From Mycetohabitans rhizoxinica HKI 454 (GTDB lineage: Bacteria; Pseudomonadota; Gammaproteobacteria; Burkholderiales; Burkholderiaceae): DNA of 64,000 nucleotides. The DNA is taken from NCBI RefSeq assembly GCF_000198775.1, contig NC_014722.1:1741385-1805384 (forward strand). Reading direction: 5' to 3'. The notes under the pieces are model-generated. The model searched no databases, had not been told where the DNA came from, and worked only from the letters and a program-made list of their open reading frames with translations. Shown piece by piece: positions 9,658 to 18,958 of the stretch (its first letter is position 1; every line of letters begins with the position of its first letter). The position numbers were made by a program, and so were the translations under genes.

Positions 9658-11550
9658 CTATAGCATCGCCTCCTCAGACGGCAGCGTCGGCGTAGCTGCC
9701 AGCACATGCGCGTGCTCGTAAGACGCAGGAGCGAGCCCGGCGCGCAGCGATGGACGAGCCTGCCGCTCATCGAGCACGTCGGCGAAAAGCTCCGTGAGGA
9801 ACGCCTCGCACAATGCCGCGACGCGCTCGCGTGCTGCCGGATTCAGCACCTCATGATCCATGTTGGGTATCACGCGGGCATGCACACCGCCGATCCGTGC
9901 AAGCCGTTGGCCACCATGACCGAAATGAACCTCGAGTTCGTCCAGGCCACGGTCCAGCGGACTGAACAGCAATTGCACGCGAACCCCGCGCGCGGCCAAC
10001 TCTTTCATCTGGCGACGCGCTCGCTGGCTGCTGCCCGGCGCATCTCGCATGTCTTGCGTCCAGGCGGCCGCGAGGCCCCGCGTGCGCGCCACCGCATAGC
10101 GGCACAGCGTGCCGATGACCGGCCGCAGGCTGACCTCGCCGCGCAACACCTGGGCCCACTTCTGCGCGCGCCACATCGAGCGGAAATGCGCGCGGGTCGA
10201 TCCGGCACCCACCCGGCCGGCGTCATGCATCGTAAATCCATCGGGAAACGAAAAGCCGAGCAGGTTCACCAGCATCAAGCCCCGGATCGCCGCATTGTCG
10301 AGCGCGGCGCGCAAGCCCAGGTATGCACCGGAGCAAATACCGAACACCGCAATGCCCGGATGGCCGCGCGAGCGCGCCCAATCGACCGCATCGGACGTGT
10401 CGGCGGCCAGCGCGTCGAAACTCAACGAGCCCGGATCGATCTGCGTAGCCGCCGCCGCGCTGTCGCCCAGCCCGCTCGCATCAAGCCGCAGCGAAGCAAA
10501 CCCCGCACGCGCGAATTGGCGCGCCAACTCGACGTTAAAGCGTCCGTCCCCGACATGGTGCGTGGCGGCCGTGTTGGGGATCACAACAAGCGGCGCACGG
10601 CCCAATCTGCCCGCCGGTTCGCAGAGGATGCCGAACAATCGGCCCTGATCCAACTTGACCGGCTGCTCCACCATCCAGTCAGTCTGAAGCGGCGCATCGT
10701 CACACATCGGCATCGGCGATGCGGGACGCGATGCGCCCGCCGAAGCGGCCTGAGACGTCACCTCTTCGTTCACCAGCCACTGTGTGACGGCATCGAGCGT
10801 AGCCTGCGGGACTTCGGCGAGCCAAGATGGCTGCATCGCGCCCGGGTATTCGGCGAACCAGCCAGCGTCCACACGTGCGCCCTGCGACCGGTACACATCG
10901 GCGAGCGCATGGCTCGGATCGTGCGGGTCGACATGCATGATCAGCACTGACGCCGCGGGCGGTGCCTGGACGCGGCGCAAGTCGTGCTTCGCCACCTGCT
11001 CCATCGCGGCCAGCTCGAACCGATGCCCGAGCACATCGAATGCGCCAGCCGGTGGTGCGTCGGTGCGCACGTGCGAGCCCGTCTTCTCCCGCCATGTCTG
11101 CTGCAACACCTTGAGTTCGCGAACGAACTGCCGGCCCGAGACGACGGGCGCCATTAATACGACGCGCTGCGCGCCGACCTGGGGCGCGGCCTGTGCGGCC
11201 ACCATCGCGCCGTAGCGCGCCCCGACCAGCGCAATGCGTTGCACCCCCGTCACACGACGCAAATGTTCGACGGCGCTCACCACTTCGCCCGTCCATCGGG
11301 TCGGCTCGACCAGCGTGTCACGATCCAGCGAATCGCCGGTGCCTGCATAGTCAAAGCGCAACACCGGAATGCGCCGCGACGCCAACCGCTCGGCCAGTTG
11401 CCGCATCGTCTGGTGCAACCATAATGCTTCATGCCCGAGCGGGCTGCACAGCACCACGCCCCAACCCACGTCGCCCGGATCGCCAGCCTGCGCACCATGA
11501 AGCCAGCCGAAATGCCCATCAAACGAGACAGGCCGCATCGTCGCGTTCAT
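9658..11550 (-). CDS. Fused double alpha/beta hydrolase
   Basis: A 630-residue cytoplasmic protein with two alpha/beta-hydrolase domains, about 1-265 and 300-610. Domain 1 has RFDYAGTGDS at 65-74 and elbow GARYG at 110-114. Domain 2 has RLDASGLGDS at 355-364 and elbow GICSG at 404-408, and ends with a His region (NMDHEVLNP). In the usual GxSxG nucleophile elbow the Ser is replaced by Arg112 in domain 1 and Cys406 in domain 2. Similar Cys elbows occur in exosortase-associated hydrolases near polysaccharide genes. Its place in an exopolysaccharide locus suggests acyl-group removal or transfer, but that is inference. Confidence 0.8.
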   Translation of the reverse strand: MNATMRPVSFDGHFGWLHGAQAGDPGDVGWGVVLCSPLGHEALWLHQTMRQLAERLASRRIPVLRFDYAGTGDSLDRDTLVEPTRWTGEVVSAVEHLRRVTGVQRIALVGARYGAMVAAQAAPQVGAQRVVLMAPVVSGRQFVRELKVLQQTWREKTGSHVRTDAPPAGAFDVLGHRFELAAMEQVAKHDLRRVQAPPAASVLIMHVDPHDPSHALADVYRSQGARVDAGWFAEYPGAMQPSWLAEVPQATLDAVTQWLVNEEVTSQAASAGASRPASPMPMCDDAPLQTDWMVEQPVKLDQGRLFGILCEPAGRLGRAPLVVIPNTAATHHVGDGRFNVELARQFARAGFASLRLDASGLGDSAAAATQIDPGSLSFDALAADTSDAVDWARSRGHPGIAVFGICSGAYLGLRAALDNAAIRGLMLVNLLGFSFPDGFTMHDAGRVGAGSTRAHFRSMWRAQKWAQVLRGEVSLRPVIGTLCRYAVARTRGLAAAWTQDMRDAPGSSQRARRQMKELAARGVRVQLLFSPLDRGLDELEVHFGHGGQRLARIGGVHARVIPNMDHEVLNPAARERVAALCEAFLTELFADVLDERQARPSLRAGLAPASYEHAHVLAATPTLPSEEAML

Positions 11551-12018
11551 TCTCTAACCCTCTTTGTTCTTCCACCCGGCGCCTGCGTGCCATGCGCACG
11601 GGCCATCCGGCCGTCCCCCCTCCATGACAACGCGTCCACGGCACGGATGCGCCGGTTAGTAGGCGGCATCCGCACGGGTGGGGTCGGTACGCTGACACAC
11701 CCAATCGAACCATGCTCGTCGCCGTGCGTGTGCCGCCTTCGCGCTGCCCCCCGCGCCGAAGACGGGTATCGGGTTTAATCACGGGCTTTCTCCCGACGAA
11801 ATAGGGGAAAATCCGGCCATTTTGTTTGTCTGTCACCCCTGGGACGTTCTTCTAGATTGGCGCATACTAGACGTAAGGGGACTCCTTAATTTTCGCGCAG
11901 TGCTGCCGATAGGCAACGATGATGGCCAACAGTGCAGCGGTGCGCATCTTGCCGGACTTCGCGCTGTCGGGCTTGGGGGACGCGCCGGACGAGGCGGTGC
12001 GCTTGAAGGGATAAAATC
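11551..12018. other. 470-base intergenic region, divergent promoters likely
   Basis: The region separates the minus-strand hydrolase from a plus-strand small membrane protein and should contain both promoters. A 31-codon frame (11919-12014, MMANSAAVRILPDFALSG...) ends just before the next start but lacks a convincing ribosome site. No repeats or RNA genes were recognised. Confidence 0.4.
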
Positions 12019-12234
12019 ATGAATAACATGCTGCATATTGTAATCATCGTGCTCGCGATCCAAGCCGTCGCGCTATTTGTTGCCATGGCATTCGGACGCG
12101 CGGCCAAGAGCGGAGATCGTTTCGAAAGACTGAACGAATTCGACGACGCGCGCGCCACCAAGACAACGCTACTCGCGCGTCGCGAAGCCTCCCGGGTGGC
12201 ACAGCCGGCGCAGGTACAACAACCGAGCCATTGA
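12019..12234 (+). CDS. Small single-pass membrane protein, unknown
   Basis: A 71-residue product with one predicted membrane helix at about residues 5-27 (HIVIIVLAIQAVALFVAMAF) and a charged, probably cytoplasmic tail. A GAAGGGA ribosome site precedes the ATG. No family is recognised. It converges with the amino acid:carrier-protein ligase gene. The hydrophobic helix and ribosome site support a real gene, but without homologues this stays tentative. Confidence 0.5.
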   Translation: MNNMLHIVIIVLAIQAVALFVAMAFGRAAKSGDRFERLNEFDDARATKTTLLARREASRVAQPAQVQQPSH

Positions 12235-12347
12235 GCGCTCCAGGACGGCGCGCGTAACACGACGGGCGAACCGCTTTGCGCGTCTCACCCGCCACTGTGC
12301 AGCCCCGCTCGGGCCGTATTCCGCCGCTCGCACGCTTCTTCGCGCGG

Positions 12348-13364
12348 CTACTGGCCGCATGGCGACTTCCATAGGGTCTGCCGCACCCGCTGCGGCCAGG
12401 CGGCGATATCGAAACCATGCAACTTGAATAGCGACAGCGCAATCCGTTCAAGCCCAAAGCCGCAGCACCCAGTGTGCACGATTTCACCGGTTTCGCTACG
12501 GATGTCCCATGTCTTGCCGAAGTTGTCCATATGGTAGTTGAAGCTGCCACACGCGGTCGGCTTATGCGGATTCAGCACGGTCACCGCCGCCTCGAACTTA
12601 AGCTGCAGCGCACGTTGGCTGTTTGCCACGACGCGCCCGCCCCGGCCGAAAAACGGATCGTTGGCCAGCTCCAGTGACATTGGCAACTCCAGCGCATGAA
12701 ACATCCAGCGCGCATGGTCCATCCAGTTTTGCCGGAAGGCGAGCACTTGCTCGGGCGTGCCCATCCTGACGAACTCGCGCTGCCGAAACAGCTGCATCCG
12801 CTCCGGCTCCAGTGACGGCTCCTGACGGAAAACATACGAAAAAATATCGATCAGATGGCCTTGCGCCGGCACCGGACCGCGCTTGGCTATCACCGAGTAG
12901 ACGGGATAGCAGGCTACTGGCGTCATCATGATGCGTGTGGGCTTTTGCTCGGCGGTCCAGTCCTCGCCTTTATCCAGGCAGGCGAGCAAGCGGGGATGGC
13001 TGAAATCATTGCCGCAGAAGCTGAAGACCGTGCCAGCCAACTGCGGAAAGTTCTTCAAGTAACCGCTTTGCTCGAGCAACGTGCGGCTCATCGCCGGCGG
13101 AAACCGCATCACGTCAGCACCGCGCTCCACTCCCCATGCACCGATCAAGTCGCTGATGCGCTCGACGACGTCCTCGAACACGGCGCCACGGCCATACAGC
13201 CCATCGACGTCGCTCGGAATCAGCAAGCCGCGCTCGAATAACTGCTCCAGAAAACTAGCGGCGCCTGCTGCATCGTTCAGCTCGCGAGTGGTCGCCGCGC
13301 GATCGCGCTCGTTCGGCACAGCTCCGGGACCGGACTGTTTCGATTCCAGATTGGCACTACCCAT
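12348..13364 (-). CDS. Amino acid--[acyl-carrier-protein] ligase (atypical class II seryl-tRNA synthetase-like)
   Basis: The 338-residue product resembles the Bll0957-type enzymes: truncated class II aminoacyl-tRNA synthetases that lack tRNA charging and instead load an amino acid onto the phosphopantetheine arm of a carrier protein. Features are TPVACYPVYSVIAKRGPVP, the motif 2 region, Cys residues typical of the zinc-binding active site, and a motif 3-like CCGFGLERIALSLF at about residue 310. Start ATG 13364 is preceded by AAAGGAG. Such genes usually sit beside a small carrier protein and an acyl-CoA dehydrogenase-like gene. None is visible here. Confidence 0.85.
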   Translation of the reverse strand: MGSANLESKQSGPGAVPNERDRAATTRELNDAAGAASFLEQLFERGLLIPSDVDGLYGRGAVFEDVVERISDLIGAWGVERGADVMRFPPAMSRTLLEQSGYLKNFPQLAGTVFSFCGNDFSHPRLLACLDKGEDWTAEQKPTRIMMTPVACYPVYSVIAKRGPVPAQGHLIDIFSYVFRQEPSLEPERMQLFRQREFVRMGTPEQVLAFRQNWMDHARWMFHALELPMSLELANDPFFGRGGRVVANSQRALQLKFEAAVTVLNPHKPTACGSFNYHMDNFGKTWDIRSETGEIVHTGCCGFGLERIALSLFKLHGFDIAAWPQRVRQTLWKSPCGQ

Positions 13365-13767
13365 GTTCGGCTCCTTTGGCGGGGATTCGTGTCGCATGAT
13401 CGATGCTGCGCTTTGTGGGCTCCGGGCGGATGGAAACGGCGCGGCAGACGCTGTCCGGGAACGCCGCCGTGCGGCACAGCAAGCGCACGTTGTACGCGAA
13501 AACCCGCACGGCCATCGGTTCGCTGCCGAACAGTGGACCAGTGCACGTTGAGCGTGCACTGCACAACGCCGGCGGCGCAACCTCACCTCTTCGCCAGGAT
13601 CCATGTCGAATAGTGCGCTTGCGAACAGAGCTTGCCCGCACTCGCCAGTACCTTCGTTCCATAGGGTGCGGCCGCTTTTGGCATTGCAACATTGCGGTGC
13701 CGGCGGCGCACGGTGCTATCCGGCCACGCCTGGCGTTTTCTGCGCGTGGCCGAACGAGGAACACATC
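13365..13767. other. 400-base divergent intergenic region
   Basis: Lies between the divergent ligase and GNAT genes. The minus strand is open upstream of the ligase ATG and codes a basic, low-complexity translation that does not look real. Both ribosome sites (AAAGGAG for the ligase and ACGAGGA for GNAT) lie at its edges. No structured RNA was recognised. Confidence 0.4.
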
Positions 13768-14403
13768 ATGGACTGGAAATGCTGCGAATTCGGGCAACTG
13801 AGTTCGGACGAGCTATATCTGATCCTGCGCGCGCGCAATGCCGTATTGGTTGTCGAGAACGCCCACGTGCACCTGGACATCGACGGCAAGGACAAGCAAG
13901 CGTTGCACGTTTTCGCGATCGATACGCGTGCGCAGCAGCGATCGGTGGAAGGCTACGCGCGCCTGCTGCCGGGCGATGACATCGACCCGGAAACAATCAT
14001 TGACAAATTCTTGACGAGCGCCGCGCGGCGCGACGACGACACCGCCGAGCAACTGCTCAGGCGGGCACTGAGCCATGCGCGCGAGCGTTGGCCAGGCGCG
14101 CCGGTGCGGATCCACTCGCCGATCTACCGCGAAGCGTTTTATAGCCGGTTTGGTTTCCGCAAGGTCGACGGACCGTTCCTCGAACACGGAATGCCGTACA
14201 TCGGCATGATCCACTCGATGCGCGACACGACGCTACCCAGCCGCGGCCTGCTGCGCGGCGTGCGCGGCCTCGTCGAGCCGGTGGCCGGCGCGCTGGGCAG
14301 CGTCACCCAGCCGGCCCGCGCAGTGCGTGCCGACGCACGCACCGAATCAGACGCTTACGCCTTCTCATCTCGCCTTCCCGCAGATTCCGGAGTAAATCGA
14401 TGA
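13768..14403 (+). CDS. GNAT N-acetyltransferase, ElaA family, with extended C-terminus
   Basis: A cytoplasmic GNAT protein of 211 residues. The first 150 residues match ElaA proteins: ELYLILRARNAVLVVENA near 16, the acceptor strands HVFAIDTRAQQRSVEGYARL and the final IYREAFYSRFGF with EHGMPYIGM. ElaA usually ends near residue 150; here about 55 extra residues follow. The start at 13768 has an upstream ACGAGGA. Its stop overlaps the manC start (ATGA), so the two are probably translated together, tying it to the sugar-nucleotide operon. The substrate is unknown. Confidence 0.85.
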   Translation: MDWKCCEFGQLSSDELYLILRARNAVLVVENAHVHLDIDGKDKQALHVFAIDTRAQQRSVEGYARLLPGDDIDPETIIDKFLTSAARRDDDTAEQLLRRALSHARERWPGAPVRIHSPIYREAFYSRFGFRKVDGPFLEHGMPYIGMIHSMRDTTLPSRGLLRGVRGLVEPVAGALGSVTQPARAVRADARTESDAYAFSSRLPADSGVNR

Positions 14404-16133
14404 CCGGCACCGAGCCTACATTCACGTCTTCCGTCCCGGCCGACGCGCCGCCGCACCTGCTGCCGGTGATCCTGGCCGGCGGTTCAGGCACGCGGCTGTG
14501 GCCGCTTTCTCGCGAGCACCACCCCAAGCAATTGATTGGCCTGATCGCCGATGAATCGTTGCTGACAGCAACTGCCCGTCGCTTGGACGGCATCAGCAGC
14601 GCGACGCTAGACAACGAACTGCTGCTCGTGTGCGGCGAGCACCACCGCTTCATGAGCGCCGCGCAGGCGCGCGCCAGTGGCAAGTCCGCCCGCATCCTGC
14701 TGGAGCCGGTAGCACGCAACACCGCACCGGCGCTCACGCTTGCCGCGCTAGACGCGCAGGCGCGTCACGGCGACCCGGTGCTAGTGGTGATGCCCGCCGA
14801 CCATGCGGTCACTGATCCAAAGGCGTTTCAGGACGCCATCGCGCTGGCCGCCCGCTACGCGCAAGCCGGCGCCATCGCCACGCTCGGCGTGCTGCCCCGG
14901 CACGCGGAGACCGGCTATGGATACATCCGAATCGGCGCGCCGGTGCAGCATGCCAATGGCACACTGGGCGGCCACGCAATCGAGCGCTTCGTCGAGAAAC
15001 CGCACCAAGAGCTGGCCCGCCAATACCTGCAGTCTGGCGAATATTGGTGGAACAGCGGCATCTTCGTGGTACGCGCGTCGACCTGGCTTGCGGCAATCGC
15101 CGCGTTGAACCCGCTCATGCATGCCGCCTGCGAGGCAGCTTGGCGAAGCGGCGCGGAGGAAACCGGTGGCTTTTTCAAGGCGGACGCGACGGCCTTCGAC
15201 GCATGCCCGTCCGATTCGATCGACTACGCCGTGATGGAACGGCTCGCCGATCCAGCGGGTCCGGGCATCCAAGGCGTCGTTGTGCCCCTGGCGGCCGGCT
15301 GGTCCGACGTTGGCTCATGGGACGCCATCTGGGAAATCATGCCCAAGGACGCAGCCGGCAACGTCTCGCGTGGCCGCGTCATCTTCGAGGGCACGGAGGA
15401 CAGCTTCGCGCATTCCGAAGGACGCCTGATCGCTTGCGTTGGCTTGAAGGACGTCGTGGTGATCGAGACCGCCGATGCAGTGCTGGTCGCCAACAAGCAC
15501 GATGTGCAGCAAGTCAAGGCCGTGGTGGCGCGGCTCAAGTCCGAGCAATACGTCGAAGCCGAAGATCATCGCAAGGTGCATCGCCCCTGGGGCTATTACG
15601 ATTCCATTGACCACGGCGAGCGTTTCCAGGTCAAGCGCATCGTTGTCGAGCCGGGCAAGCAACTGTCGCTGCAGATGCACTACCACCGCGCGGAGCACTG
15701 GACCGTGGTGCGCGGCACCGCGCGCGTGACTTGCGGCGACAGAATGTTCCTGCTCAGCGAGAACGAGTCGACATTTATCCCGCTGGGCACGGTGCACCGG
15801 CTTGAGAATCCGGGCAAGACGCCGCTGGAGATCATCGAGGTGCAGTCGGGACATTATCTGGGCGAGGACGATATTGTGCGGCTGGATGACCAGTACGGCC
15901 GGGCCTCTCGGCCGGCGGCGGGTACACCTGGCGCATCTGGTGTACCTGGCACATCCGGCGCGTCCGGTACCACGCCCGTCGCAACCGCTCATGCGATGGA
16001 AGCCGCCGATGCCGTGGGAGTCGCCGATGCCGCGCAAGCCGCTCCGGCCACGGTCGCCTCCCGCGCTGGGGAAGCGCCGAGCGCCATGGCCGCGCCGCGC
16101 GGCGGCGTGGGCGCATGGCGAGCCGGCCGTTGA
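14400..16133 (+). CDS. manC: Mannose-1-phosphate guanylyltransferase / mannose-6-phosphate isomerase
   Basis: A bifunctional cytoplasmic enzyme that makes GDP-mannose and supplies mannose-6-phosphate. The N-terminal nucleotidyltransferase has GGSGTRLWPLSR at 27-38, VMPADHAV near 130, and FVEKPHQELA. The C-terminal cupin isomerase domain has HRPWGYYDSI and the metal-binding LSLQMHYHRAEHW at about 420-432. At 577 residues it is about 90 longer than usual because of a low-complexity Ala/Gly/Pro/Thr tail after residue 500. It overlaps the GNAT gene upstream by 4 bases and leads into a glycosyltransferase. Positions 15378-15430 are copied at 8734-8786. Confidence 0.95.
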   Translation: MTGTEPTFTSSVPADAPPHLLPVILAGGSGTRLWPLSREHHPKQLIGLIADESLLTATARRLDGISSATLDNELLLVCGEHHRFMSAAQARASGKSARILLEPVARNTAPALTLAALDAQARHGDPVLVVMPADHAVTDPKAFQDAIALAARYAQAGAIATLGVLPRHAETGYGYIRIGAPVQHANGTLGGHAIERFVEKPHQELARQYLQSGEYWWNSGIFVVRASTWLAAIAALNPLMHAACEAAWRSGAEETGGFFKADATAFDACPSDSIDYAVMERLADPAGPGIQGVVVPLAAGWSDVGSWDAIWEIMPKDAAGNVSRGRVIFEGTEDSFAHSEGRLIACVGLKDVVVIETADAVLVANKHDVQQVKAVVARLKSEQYVEAEDHRKVHRPWGYYDSIDHGERFQVKRIVVEPGKQLSLQMHYHRAEHWTVVRGTARVTCGDRMFLLSENESTFIPLGTVHRLENPGKTPLEIIEVQSGHYLGEDDIVRLDDQYGRASRPAAGTPGASGVPGTSGASGTTPVATAHAMEAADAVGVADAAQAAPATVASRAGEAPSAMAAPRGGVGAWRAGR

Positions 16134-16171
16134 CCGTGCGCGCCACAGGGCCCACCCTCGCCAAGCGCGAG

Positions 16172-17359
16172 ATGATGGTGCTGGTCATCAACGATTTCGT
16201 GCGCAAAGGCGGGGCGGAGGAAGTGTACCGGACCTCGGTGGACGTACTGCGGGCGTTGCCCGGCGTGGACGCCGAAGGCTTCGACGAACGATCGGTGGCC
16301 GCCGCGCATGGCATGGCACGGCGCGCGTGGAATCCGGCCGCGGCGCGCGCGCTGGCCGCCACGATCGAACGTGTTCAGCCCCAACGCGTGTTGGTGCACA
16401 ACTATCACAGCCTACTGTCGCCATCGATTTTGCCGGTCATACAACGATACAAACGCAAGCTCGGCTACCGCACCTTCCTGACCTGCCATGACTATCACAT
16501 GGTGTTCTACAATCCGAACCTGCTGACCTATCCGAAGCCGGGCGTGTCCAAGCCTCTACCACTGGAGGCGCTGGGCGACAGCCGGCGGCTGCTCGCCCGC
16601 GCCAGTGCACGAGGCATGCTGCACGATGCGGTGAAAAAACTGCATTGGCACGCGGTCAATACGGTGCTAAACCCGTGCGCCGTCTTCGACCAATTCCTGT
16701 GCCCGAGCCCGTACATGCGCGATGCGCTGGCACGGCGCGGCATGATGCGTTCAGCGATCCTGCCCAATCCAGTCAATACCCGCATCGCCCAGGCACCGCC
16801 CCGCATCGTCGACAAGGACCGCTTTGACCTGGCATTCGTCGGACGCATCGAGCCCGAAAAAGGACTGGATCCGTTTCTCGAACTCGCCAGCCACACGCAA
16901 TGGCATCGGCTCGGCAGCGTGACCCTCTACGGCGACGGCTCGCAACGCGATACCCTGCACGCGAAGTACACGACGCTGGTCAACTGCGGCCGATTGCGCT
17001 TCGCGGGTCGGCTCGACCACGCGCAGTTGTTTGAGGCGCTGCGCGCGCACGATGCGGTCCTGCTACCGTCGATCTGGGCTGAAAACGCACCATTGGTGAT
17101 CGTCGAGGCAGCGATGATCGGTCTACCGGTGCTCGTGCACGATCTGGGTAGCTTAGCTAGTTTTGGCGATGAGATCGGCAACAAGATCAAGTACCAACAC
17201 ACGCCTGACAGCCTGGTCGCCGCGCTTGATGCACTAGGCATGCATTTGCGCGACACGCGGCGCCGTTACGATTGGTCCCAGTACACGCGCGAGCACTATG
17301 CGGCACGGTTGAGCGCCCTGCTCGATTTGCATGCCGGAACCGATACCGTAGGTAAATAG
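16172..17359 (+). CDS. GT4 family glycosyltransferase
   Basis: A cytoplasmic GT-B enzyme of about 395 residues starting MMVLVINDFVRKGGAEEVYR. An in-frame ATG at 16115 overlapping manC is also possible. The N-terminal acceptor domain contains NYHSLLSPSILP. The donor domain contains FDLAFVGRIEPEKGLDPFLE and the GT4 motif LPSIWAENAPLVIVEAAMIG near residue 320. It lies in the manC operon just upstream of the flippase, and probably adds a sugar, plausibly mannose, to a lipid-linked exopolysaccharide repeat unit. The exact linkage cannot be read from sequence. Confidence 0.88.
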   Translation: MMVLVINDFVRKGGAEEVYRTSVDVLRALPGVDAEGFDERSVAAAHGMARRAWNPAAARALAATIERVQPQRVLVHNYHSLLSPSILPVIQRYKRKLGYRTFLTCHDYHMVFYNPNLLTYPKPGVSKPLPLEALGDSRRLLARASARGMLHDAVKKLHWHAVNTVLNPCAVFDQFLCPSPYMRDALARRGMMRSAILPNPVNTRIAQAPPRIVDKDRFDLAFVGRIEPEKGLDPFLELASHTQWHRLGSVTLYGDGSQRDTLHAKYTTLVNCGRLRFAGRLDHAQLFEALRAHDAVLLPSIWAENAPLVIVEAAMIGLPVLVHDLGSLASFGDEIGNKIKYQHTPDSLVAALDALGMHLRDTRRRYDWSQYTREHYAARLSALLDLHAGTDTVGK

Positions 17360-17441
17360 ACATGATCGATCAGCGCGACATCCACGCGAAGCTGCCGTGC
17401 ACAGCCTGCGCCGGTTCATTTTTTCCAGTCCGGAGCCGGAC

Positions 17442-18698
17442 ATGTCGTCCGTAAAGAAGAACTTCCTGTTGTTGATGACGCTGCAGTTGTCGACCTACGT
17501 CGTACCGCTACTTACGCTGCCGCTGCTCACCCGCGTACTTGGCCCCGAGGGATACGGCCGGCTGGCGTTCGCGTTGGCTGTCATCACCTACTTCATCAAT
17601 TTCACCAATTACAGCTTCGACCTCACCGCCACGCCACGCATCGCGCTCGCACGCGAAAACCGCGCCGAGCGCTCGCGCGTGTTTTGGGCGACCTTTCTCG
17701 CGCAGGTCGCGATTACCATGGCCGGATTCGTCATCCTGCTCGCGTTGACCTTCATTGTCGAGCGCTTCGCTCTTGACCGCACGCTGCTGATCATCGGCTT
17801 CGGCATGACTGTCGGCGCCGCGCTCACGCCGAGTTGGTACTTTCAAGGCGTGGAGAACCTGCGCACGATGAGCCTGCTGCTGTTCGCCAGCCGCGCGCTC
17901 AGCGTCCCCGCGATGTTCCTACTTGTGCGCGAGCGCTCCGACGTCACGCTCGCAATGGTCGTCAATGCCGCCGTGCCGCTTGGCTCCGGCATCGCGATCT
18001 TCGTCTATATGTGCATCCGACGCGAGGTTGAATTCGTTCGGGTGAGCATCACGGACATCGTCGATGCGCTGGCCGGCGGTTGGCAAGTCTTTCTTGCGTC
18101 GACGTCGGTCGCATTCTATGCATCGACCAATACCGTGTTGCTTGGTTTCGTCTCAGGCAACGTCGCCGCCGGCTATTTCGCCGCGGGCGACAAGCTGATT
18201 CGCGCCGCGATCAGCATGTTGCAGCCGATGAAAGCCGCTGCATACCCGCACATTAGCTACCTAATGCACCATGCGCGTGAGGATGCGATGACCTTCCTGC
18301 GCAAGTTGTTCATGGTCCAAGGTGCGATGGTGTTGACGATCTCACTCTGCATCTTCTTCGGCGCGCCGCTCGCCGTGCGCATTCTGTACGGCGCGACCTA
18401 CGAGCCGACGATCGGCGTGCTGCGCTGGATGGCATTCATTCCATTTATGGCGGGGATGACGGACCTGTTCGGCGTGCAAACGATGCTGCCTCTGGGTATG
18501 AAGACCGCGTTCAGCCGCGTGCTGATTTCCTCCGGTTTCCTCAACGTCGCCTTGCTACCGTTGCTTGCGAAGTGGTTCGCTGAACAAGGCGCGGCGGCCG
18601 CGGTACTGGTCGCCGAGAGCGCGGTGGCCACCGCGCTGGCCTACGTTCTTTATGTCCAAGGCGTGTCGCTAATTGGACGGGCGGCGCCACGGCAATAG
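17442..18698 (+). CDS. Polysaccharide repeat-unit flippase (Wzx/RfbX family)
   Basis: An integral inner-membrane protein of 418 residues with about 12 hydrophobic segments, from LLLMTLQLSTYVVPLLTLPL near residue 10 to the C-terminal AAVLVAESAVATALAYVLYV. The family hallmark PLLTLPLLTRVLGPEGYGRL follows the first helix. Members of the MOP superfamily move undecaprenyl-linked repeat units across the inner membrane. The start at 17442 has GGAG upstream. Its place after a GT4 gene and before acyltransferase and Wzy-like genes fits a Wzx/Wzy-dependent exopolysaccharide. Confidence 0.92.
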   Translation: MSSVKKNFLLLMTLQLSTYVVPLLTLPLLTRVLGPEGYGRLAFALAVITYFINFTNYSFDLTATPRIALARENRAERSRVFWATFLAQVAITMAGFVILLALTFIVERFALDRTLLIIGFGMTVGAALTPSWYFQGVENLRTMSLLLFASRALSVPAMFLLVRERSDVTLAMVVNAAVPLGSGIAIFVYMCIRREVEFVRVSITDIVDALAGGWQVFLASTSVAFYASTNTVLLGFVSGNVAAGYFAAGDKLIRAAISMLQPMKAAAYPHISYLMHHAREDAMTFLRKLFMVQGAMVLTISLCIFFGAPLAVRILYGATYEPTIGVLRWMAFIPFMAGMTDLFGVQTMLPLGMKTAFSRVLISSGFLNVALLPLLAKWFAEQGAAAAVLVAESAVATALAYVLYVQGVSLIGRAAPRQ

Positions 18699-18958
18699 CG
18701 ATTCCGGAAAGATGCGCTATTGTTTTCAAATGTTCAGGAAAATTTTTTCGGCGTACTGCTTGAATTTTAATGGATGTGCGGTGACGCACCGAAGCGCCTC
18801 GTGTCCAACTGTAACGTAAAAAAACTTTGCATACGCGCGTGCACCCACCACGATTTAATGTCGCAGTCACGGAGTAGGGTCGCGAAGGCGATGCTGCAAT
18901 CGACGCGGATCGTCCCTGTCCTGTGGATATCCTCGATAACTAGATCCAAGGCCCTTGA

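Noticed and set aside
7370..11925. Twelve-base match GTGCTGCCGATA near 7364 and 11901
   Set aside because: Too short to mean anything in GC-rich DNA.
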